NCBI GenBank assembly: GCA_017532485.1
Contig: JAFXJE010000190.1
Location: 1 to 10,664 of the forward strand
Length of the DNA stretch: 10,664 nt
Reading direction: 5' to 3'
Source: Peptococcaceae bacterium
Lineage (GTDB): Bacteria > Bacillota > Peptococcia > Peptococcales > Peptococcaceae
Every line of letters starts with the position of its first letter. The stretch's first letter is position 1. Below, one piece after another: positions 6,152 to 10,664 of this stretch. The notes under the pieces are model-generated. The model searched no databases, was not told where the DNA came from, and saw only the letters and a list, made by a program, of their open reading frames with translations. A program made the position numbers and the translations under genes.

Positions 6152-6194
6152 AAAAAGCACATGCCCCCCTATAAGGGTGGGCGTTGTGCTTTTT
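6152..6194 (-). terminator. strong hairpin between dnaK and dnaJ (attenuator or mRNA-end stabiliser)
   Basis: A long stem: AAAAAGCACA (6152-6161) pairs with TGTGCTTTTT (6185-6194), GCCC (6163-6166) with GGGC (6179-6182), and CCCT (6167-6170) with AGGG (6174-6177). The loop is 3 bases, with small bulges at 6162/6183-6184 and 6178. On the minus (coding) strand it ends in five Ts. It begins 22 bases past the dnaK stop and ends about 28 bases before the dnaJ start. It could end part of the transcripts after dnaK, or protect the dnaK mRNA end after processing, either of which would lower DnaJ relative to DnaK. Confidence 0.75.
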
Positions 6195-6216
6195 ATTTTA
6201 CCTTAAAATCGCTTTA

Positions 6217-8043
6217 TTACACTTCTTTGTATTCAGCATCATAAACGCCGTCTTCATCTGGACCGGCATTACCTGCACCTGTAAAGCTTTCAGGATCTAC
6301 ACCTGCTTGTTGTGCAGCAGCATACATTTTTTCAGTTAATTTATACAAAACTTCTTGTAAAGCGTCTGTTTTAGCTTTAATTTCTTCTGTATTGTTGCCT
6401 TCTAAAGCAGCTTTTAATTCATCTTTAGCTTTTTCGATTTCAGCAACTTCAGCACCTTCAGCTTTGTCACCTAAATCTTTTAAAGTTTTTTCTACTTGGA
6501 AGACCATGCTGTCAGCATTGTTTCTGATTTCTACTTCTTCTTTGCGTTTTTTATCTGCTTCTGCATTTAATTCAGCATCTTTTACCATTTTTTCGATTTC
6601 TTCCTCAGATAAACCACTGCTGGATTTAATTGTAATTCTTTGTTCTTTACCTGTACCTAAATCTTTAGCAGATACATTAACAATACCGTTAGCATCAATA
6701 TCAAATTTAACTTCGATTTGTGGGATACCACGTGGAGCTGGTGGGATATCCATTAAAGTAAATCTGCCTAAAGTTTTGTTGTATTGAGCCATTTCACGTT
6801 CACCTTGCAGAACATGAATATCTGTAGAAGTTTGGTTATCAGCAGCTGTAGTAAATACTTGTTGACGAGATACTGGAATTGTAGTATTGCGTTCTACGAT
6901 TTTGGTAAATACGCCGCCTAAAGTTTCGATACCTAAGGATAATGGTGTAACATCCAATAATACGATATCTTTTACTTCACCAGCTAAAACACCACCTTGA
7001 ATAGCAGCACCGATAGCTACACATTCGTCAGGATTGATGCCTTTAAATGGTTCTTTACCTGTTAAGTTTTTGATAGCATCTTGTACTGCAGGAATTCTAG
7101 TAGAACCACCTACTAAGATAACTTTATCAATATCGCTTGCTGTTAAGCCAGCATCTTTCAGAGCTTGACGAGTAGGAGCCATTGTTTTTTCTACTAAATC
7201 AGCTGTTAATTCATCAAATTTTGCTCTTGTTAAGGTCAAATCCAAGTGTTGTGGCTGACCGTCTACCATTGTGATAAATGGTAAATTGATGTTGGAGCTT
7301 GTTACTGTAGATAATTCATGTTTAGCTTTTTCAGCAGCTTCTTTTAAACGCTGCATAGCTGTTTTATCTGCGGATAAATCCACACCTGTTTCTTTTTTGT
7401 ATTCAATAATCATCCAGTCAATGATTTTTTCGTCGAAGTCGTCGCCACCTAAACGGTTGTTACCACTGGTTGCTTTTACTTCAAAGATACCATCGCCTAA
7501 TTCTAAGATAGATACGTCAAAAGTACCACCACCCAAGTCAAATACTAATACTGTGTGGTCTTCACCTTTATCCATACCATAAGCTAAAGCAGCAGCTGTT
7601 GGTTCGTTGATAATTCTCAATACATTTAAACCAGCAATTTTACCAGCATCTTTTGTAGCTTGGCGTTGGCTGTCAGTAAAGTAAGCAGGTACAGTAATAA
7701 CTGCTTCTGTTACAGGTTCGCCAATATAAGCTTCAGCATCTGCTTTTAACTTTTGTAAAATCATTGCAGAAATTTCTTGTGGTGTGTAAGATGTCCCAGC
7801 TACAGTTACTTTGTAATCTGTACCCATATGACGTTTGATAGAGCTTACTGTATTATCTGCATTTGTGATAGCTTGACGTTTTGCTACTTGACCAACTAAG
7901 CGTTCACCGGATTTAGAAATACCTACTACAGATGGAGTAGTTCTATTACCTTCGGTGTTAGTAATAACAACAGGTTCGCCACCTTCCATTACTGCCACGC
8001 AAGAGTTTGTTGTCCCTAAGTCAATACCAATTACTTTTCCCAT
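6217..8043 (-). CDS. dnaK: molecular chaperone DnaK (Hsp70)
   Basis: This 608-residue Hsp70 uses ATP-driven cycles to bind and release exposed hydrophobic segments of client proteins, together with DnaJ and GrpE encoded beside it. The nucleotide-binding domain shows IDLGTTNS (7-14), VFDLGGGTFDVSIL (167-180) and VILVGGSTRIPAVQ (308-321). The interdomain linker VLLLD-type segment is at about 358-364, followed by DVTPLSLGIETLGG (364-377) and the substrate-binding domain. The helical lid extends from about 480, and the end is a Gly-rich, acidic stretch finishing YDAEYKEV. It lacks the roughly 24-residue segment in the nucleotide-binding domain typical of proteobacterial DnaK, which explains the shorter length and is normal in Firmicutes. 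The ATG has a strong GAGGAGGA ribosome-binding site, in keeping with high expression. It lies 54 bases after grpE with no terminator between them. Confidence 0.98.
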   Translation of the reverse strand: MGKVIGIDLGTTNSCVAVMEGGEPVVITNTEGNRTTPSVVGISKSGERLVGQVAKRQAITNADNTVSSIKRHMGTDYKVTVAGTSYTPQEISAMILQKLKADAEAYIGEPVTEAVITVPAYFTDSQRQATKDAGKIAGLNVLRIINEPTAAALAYGMDKGEDHTVLVFDLGGGTFDVSILELGDGIFEVKATSGNNRLGGDDFDEKIIDWMIIEYKKETGVDLSADKTAMQRLKEAAEKAKHELSTVTSSNINLPFITMVDGQPQHLDLTLTRAKFDELTADLVEKTMAPTRQALKDAGLTASDIDKVILVGGSTRIPAVQDAIKNLTGKEPFKGINPDECVAIGAAIQGGVLAGEVKDIVLLDVTPLSLGIETLGGVFTKIVERNTTIPVSRQQVFTTAADNQTSTDIHVLQGEREMAQYNKTLGRFTLMDIPPAPRGIPQIEVKFDIDANGIVNVSAKDLGTGKEQRITIKSSSGLSEEEIEKMVKDAELNAEADKKRKEEVEIRNNADSMVFQVEKTLKDLGDKAEGAEVAEIEKAKDELKAALEGNNTEEIKAKTDALQEVLYKLTEKMYAAAQQAGVDPESFTGAGNAGPDEDGVYDAEYKEV

Positions 8044-8097
8044 GATTTAAAAATCCTCCTCAAAATTATATCAATATATTTTTTCACAATAGTTATC

Positions 8098-8661
8098 TCA
8101 CATGGATACTTTAACCATACTAGCACGAATTACCCTGTCTTTAACCATGTAACCTGCACGTAATTCTTCTACTACTGTATCTTCGGCTACTGTATCATCT
8201 GCTACCTGCATGATAGCCTCATGTAAATTTGGGTCAAACGGCTGACCCACAGCCTCGATTTTTTTCATACCTTCTTGTTCCAGCGCCTGCATTAATTGAC
8301 GGTAAATCATTTCTACCCCTTTATGCAGATTTTGAGCATCAACACTTTCCACTGAATTTTTCAAAGCTAATTCAAAATTATCTAAAACCGGCAATAATTC
8401 ACCGATAAGCTTTGCTGTACTATATTTAGCTAAATCTTCTTTTTCCACTTGTGTTCTGCGTTTATAGTTATCAAAATCAGCAGCCACGCGTAAAAATCTT
8501 TTATTTAATTCTTCAAGTTCGGCAGTTAATTTTTGTTCAGTTTCACTTAATTCAACTGTTTCCTCAACTGCCTCTTCCTCTGTTTCTTCAACTGTTACTT
8601 CTGTTTCCTGTTCAACGGTTGCTTCAGTCATTTCTTCTTGCATAACTTCTTCTTCCATCAT
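8098..8661 (-). CDS. grpE: nucleotide exchange factor GrpE
   Basis: GrpE is the dimeric factor that makes DnaK release ADP. The protein has about 187 residues. An N-terminal, very acidic Glu/Val/Thr-rich segment (about the first 40 residues) is followed by a long coiled-coil helix, the core ADFDNYKRRTQVEKEDLAKY, then LLPVLDNFELAL. The conserved PFDPNLHEAIM and GYMVKDRVIRASMVKVSM lie in the C-terminal beta domain that contacts DnaK. The start is uncertain. ATG ATG at 8661-8656 is used here, but the ribosome-binding site AAGGAG at 8680-8675 is 13 bases away. A TTG at 8667 is at the ideal 7 bases, and the GTG at 8673 is only one base from it and unlikely. The gene lies closely between the chaperonin gene and dnaK on one transcript. 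Confidence 0.95.
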   Translation of the reverse strand: MMEEEVMQEEMTEATVEQETEVTVEETEEEAVEETVELSETEQKLTAELEELNKRFLRVAADFDNYKRRTQVEKEDLAKYSTAKLIGELLPVLDNFELALKNSVESVDAQNLHKGVEMIYRQLMQALEQEGMKKIEAVGQPFDPNLHEAIMQVADDTVAEDTVVEELRAGYMVKDRVIRASMVKVSM

Positions 8662-8674
8662 GAACAAAATCACA

Positions 8675-8680
8675 CTCCTT
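8675..8680 (-). promoter_or_regulatory. ribosome-binding site of grpE with ambiguous start
   Basis: AAGGAG on the minus strand lies 1 base before a GTG (8673), 7 bases before a TTG (8667) and 13 bases before the first ATG (8661). The spacing favours TTG, the codon strength favours ATG. The difference is two residues at a variable N-terminus. Confidence 0.5.
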
Positions 8681-8694
8681 AATATATTTCCTCT

Positions 8695-10206
8695 TTATTC
8701 ACTAATTCTCTTTTTAACTATAATATGAACTCGCAGAATAGCTGTGGCTACTTCACCTGCTGTTCGCAAGGCATGAATTTTTACATAAACAGGGTCGATT
8801 ATCCCAGCTTCCAGTAAATCCACCACTTTGCCGGTATCACAATCTAAAGCTAAATTAGGATTGCTTTGTTGCTGCTGATAAACTTCCGTTAATTTTTCCA
8901 AAGCGTTAAAACCGGCATTAGTTACAATCTGCATAAACGGTTTCTTTAAAGCAGCTATCACACAATCCACACCAAAAGCGGATAAACCTTGCAATTCATT
9001 GCGATATTGCTCCAAATATCTCGCCGCAGCAAGTTCTCTAGCTCCACCTCCAGCTGTTATCCCATGAAGAAATGCTGATTGAAGACTAGCAGCTGCATCT
9101 TTGGCAATTCGTTCCTTTTCCCTAGCAACTTCAGCTGTGGATGCTCCTATTAAAATCGTAGCCAACGGTTTACCTTGACCACCACTGATTTTAATATGAC
9201 CAAGTTTTTCATTTTCTATGATATGTTTTGCTTGCCCGAAATGTTGTCGGAGAAGCTCTGTTTTCTGATTTAAGGTGGTGCGACGGATTAATTTGGCACC
9301 TGTATATTCAGCCAAATCTAAGAGTTGACGGTGTGGCACTCGTGCTGCTACAAAGACACCAGCATCTGCCAACATTTCTTCAGCAACCCCATCCACACCA
9401 CGGTCAACAAATACTGCTTGCACACCAGATTGAATAAGATTGGCTATTTGTTCTTTAAACTCTTCTTTGATAGCCAAATACCGTTGAAAACCACTCTCCG
9501 TAGTTAATGCTTGTTTATCTAGTTCCTCTGGTTCTAAGGCATCATCCAATACTAAGATTGATAAATCGCCCTCAAGTTCCGTCGGCATTGCAATATGCAA
9601 TCTCTTCTTTTCTATTAAAACTCCCTCAAAGACTTGACTTTCAACACCTTCAAGAGAAGCCACTCTATCAGCTAGCAAAAAATTTTCTCGGTAGAGCTGC
9701 TCTTCACCAATCAATTGTGCACCTGCTAAAATAAGCTGAGCAATTTCTTCATTTTCGCGTCCTGCAATATGTGCTGCATGATAAAGACGCCCATCTTGTA
9801 AATTCTCAATTTGGAAAGCCTCTGCCTTCATTTGCTGGCAAGCTTGTTCTACAGCCTGCTCAATCCCCTTTATCACTTGAGCAGTTGGCACACCCTTACG
9901 AATTTGCTCTAAACCTTGTAAAATTATCTCGCCAGCGAGCAAAGTTGTCGTAGTCGTTCCATCACCTACTGCCTTTTGCTGTCCATTTACACCCTGAATA
10001 AGCAAACGGGCAACAGGATGATTTACTTCCATTAAGTTTAAAATAGTGACCCCATCATTAGTCAGTACAATATCACCGTTTTCACCAATTAACATCGTAT
10101 CCATACCTTTAGGTCCTAAGGTATGTTCTACAGCAGCCATCAAGGCACGCACTGCCTGACTGTGATTATCCAATAAATTATATTGACCTTCTTGTTCTAT
10201 CGGCAT
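8695..10206 (-). CDS. group III (archaeal-type, TCP-1/thermosome family) chaperonin
   Basis: This is an Hsp60-class chaperonin of about 503 residues, but of the TCP-1/thermosome family and not GroEL. Numbering is from the ATG at 10206. HTLGPKGMDTMLIGENGDIV (28-47) and LTNDGVTILNLMEVNHPVARLL (48-69) match thermosome signatures closely. VGDGTTTTTLLAGEI (80-94) is the ATP/phosphate loop with Asp82. Asp370 in AKDAAASL is the likely hydrolysis aspartate, and TAGGGARELAAAR follows. Residues about 222-258, between DDALEP and IQSGV, fit the helical protrusion that serves as a built-in lid in thermosomes, so no GroES would be needed. The C-terminus has no Gly-Gly-Met tail. The gene follows hrcA directly and precedes grpE by a short gap, so it is co-regulated with the DnaK machinery. 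An upstream GTG at 10218 is a possible alternative start adding four residues. Group III chaperonins in this position are known from Carboxydothermus and some other Firmicutes. Confidence 0.93.
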   Translation of the reverse strand: MPIEQEGQYNLLDNHSQAVRALMAAVEHTLGPKGMDTMLIGENGDIVLTNDGVTILNLMEVNHPVARLLIQGVNGQQKAVGDGTTTTTLLAGEIILQGLEQIRKGVPTAQVIKGIEQAVEQACQQMKAEAFQIENLQDGRLYHAAHIAGRENEEIAQLILAGAQLIGEEQLYRENFLLADRVASLEGVESQVFEGVLIEKKRLHIAMPTELEGDLSILVLDDALEPEELDKQALTTESGFQRYLAIKEEFKEQIANLIQSGVQAVFVDRGVDGVAEEMLADAGVFVAARVPHRQLLDLAEYTGAKLIRRTTLNQKTELLRQHFGQAKHIIENEKLGHIKISGGQGKPLATILIGASTAEVAREKERIAKDAAASLQSAFLHGITAGGGARELAAARYLEQYRNELQGLSAFGVDCVIAALKKPFMQIVTNAGFNALEKLTEVYQQQQSNPNLALDCDTGKVVDLLEAGIIDPVYVKIHALRTAGEVATAILRVHIIVKKRISE

Positions 10207-10211
10207 TTTTG

Positions 10212-10216
10212 CCTCC
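10212..10216 (-). promoter_or_regulatory. ribosome-binding site deciding the chaperonin start
   Basis: On the minus strand GGAGG lies 5 bases before the ATG at 10206-10204 and overlaps the end of the hrcA/GTG junction. The GTG at 10218 shares two bases with the hrcA TAG stop (TAGTG) and has only a distant GAGG before it. The ATG is therefore preferred, though restart at the GTG by coupled translation cannot be excluded. Confidence 0.5.
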
Positions 10217-10217
10217 A

Positions 10218-10664
10218 CTATGAATTCGCCTCATTATCAAAAGCCTCTTCCAATGCTTTCGTCAACATATCCAGCATTGATACAGCATTAGAATAGTCCA
10301 TTCTTGTCGGCCCAATCAGACCTACTTTACCGACTGTTTCACCTTTTACCTTATAACTAGCTACAATCACGCTGCAATCTTTAACTTCATCCAATTCATT
10401 TTCCGAGCCGATTTTCACGCTGATTCCTGTTTCCAATTCATGATCCATAATGCGGCTTAAAATTTCTTCCTGCTCTAAAGACTTCAATAAACTTTTTACT
10501 TTACTTACATCTTTAAATTCAGGTTGGCTCAACATATTTAAGCCACCATCAAGATATATTTTCTTATCCCGTGGATGAATATCTAAGATCTTCGCCAACA
10601 TAGTCAACGCTTGGTCTACAACTTGACGTTGATGATTTAAGTCTTGAAAAATATTTTCCAACAT
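10218..10664 (-). CDS. hrcA: heat-inducible transcription repressor HrcA, C-terminal part
   Basis: The last 148 codons of hrcA are present. The N-terminal DNA-binding half lies beyond the right edge, since the family is about 340 residues long; the ATG at the window edge is taken as internal. HrcA represses class I heat-shock genes by binding CIRCE operators and needs a chaperonin (GroEL in Bacillus) to stay active. Seen family motifs are KKIYLDGGLNMLSQPEF (34-50 of the visible part), GISVKIGSENE (80-90), CSVIVASYKV (97-106) and the hallmark GKVGLIGPTRMDYSNAVSML (112-131). The stop overlaps the next gene region, so repressor and chaperonin are translated from the same message, which implies autoregulation of the operon. 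That the repressor is next to a thermosome-type chaperonin raises the question of which chaperonin tunes it. Confidence 0.95.
   Translation of the reverse strand: MLENIFQDLNHQRQVVDQALTMLAKILDIHPRDKKIYLDGGLNMLSQPEFKDVSKVKSLLKSLEQEEILSRIMDHELETGISVKIGSENELDEVKDCSVIVASYKVKGETVGKVGLIGPTRMDYSNAVSMLDMLTKALEEAFDNEANS

Noticed and set aside
6392..6787. Long plus-strand open frame (131 codons) opposite dnaK, and similar ones opposite dnaJ, prmA and the chaperonin gene.
   Set aside because: They are antisense to strongly conserved genes, have no recognisable protein features and reflect codon bias of the real genes.
6217..8043. DnaK seemed shortened (608 residues against about 638 in Escherichia coli).
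   Set aside because: All domains and motifs are complete; the difference is largely the known absent nucleotide-binding-domain segment in Firmicutes-type DnaK.
8044..8097. TATAAT on the minus strand between grpE and dnaK, a possible internal dnaK promoter.
   Set aside because: No acceptable -35 hexamer lies 16-18 bases upstream; the stretch is simply A+T-rich. It could still be a weak start, but I cannot support it.
8520..8650. Low-complexity TTC/AAC-rich stretch at the grpE start.
   Set aside because: It encodes the acidic, disordered N-terminus common in GrpE proteins; no sign of a separate repeat element.

Overview
The window is an A+T-rich stretch in which every gene but one lies on the minus strand, so transcription runs mainly from the right edge to the left. 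The order hrcA - chaperonin - grpE - dnaK - dnaJ - (MFS exporter) - prmA - rsmE is the Firmicutes-type dnaK heat-shock cluster (compare hrcA-grpE-dnaK-dnaJ-prmA-rsmE in Bacillus). DnaK is of the short type that lacks the extra nucleotide-binding-domain segment seen in proteobacterial DnaK. A small redox-disulfide (DUF1858-type) protein points to an anaerobe. I infer an anaerobic low-GC Firmicute. A member of Negativicutes (Acidaminococcaceae-like) is my best guess, but the sequence alone does not prove it.

Right part (10664 down to about 4870) is the heat-shock operon. It holds the C-terminal part of the repressor gene hrcA, then, touching its stop codon, a chaperonin of the archaeal/eukaryotic TCP-1 (thermosome) type rather than GroEL, then grpE, dnaK and dnaJ. 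The chaperonin is the outstanding item: it is a bacterial 'group III' chaperonin lodged between the repressor and the Hsp70 co-chaperone. Its built-in lid segment is present, its ATP-site motifs look intact, and some motifs in its C-terminal half read more like GroEL. Group III chaperonins in the dnaK operon were first described in Carboxydothermus and some other Firmicutes, so the class is known but little studied. A strong hairpin separates dnaK from dnaJ and another follows dnaJ. The promoter and any CIRCE operator of the operon must lie upstream of hrcA, outside the window.

Middle part (4867 to 1645): a 14-helix-type DHA2 multidrug-exporter gene with its own likely promoter is inserted between dnaJ and the translation-modification pair prmA (ribosomal protein L11 methylation) and rsmE (16S rRNA m3U1498 methylation). 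The exporter overlaps prmA by 20 bases and prmA is 15 bases from rsmE, so the three are probably co-transcribed and translationally coupled. The unit ends at a bidirectional terminator shared with a convergent gene.

Left part (1645 to 1): the only plus-strand gene encodes a 64-residue DUF1858-type CxxC protein. It is divergent from a small four-helix membrane protein of unknown function, and the two promoters face away from each other around an inverted repeat. Beyond it a second minus-strand unit has its own promoter, a metallo-beta-lactamase-fold hydrolase and the first 26 codons of an rdgB-type XTP/dITP diphosphatase cut by the window edge. There is no gene-free stretch longer than about 140 bases. 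I saw no tRNA, rRNA, CRISPR, transposon or phage sequence.
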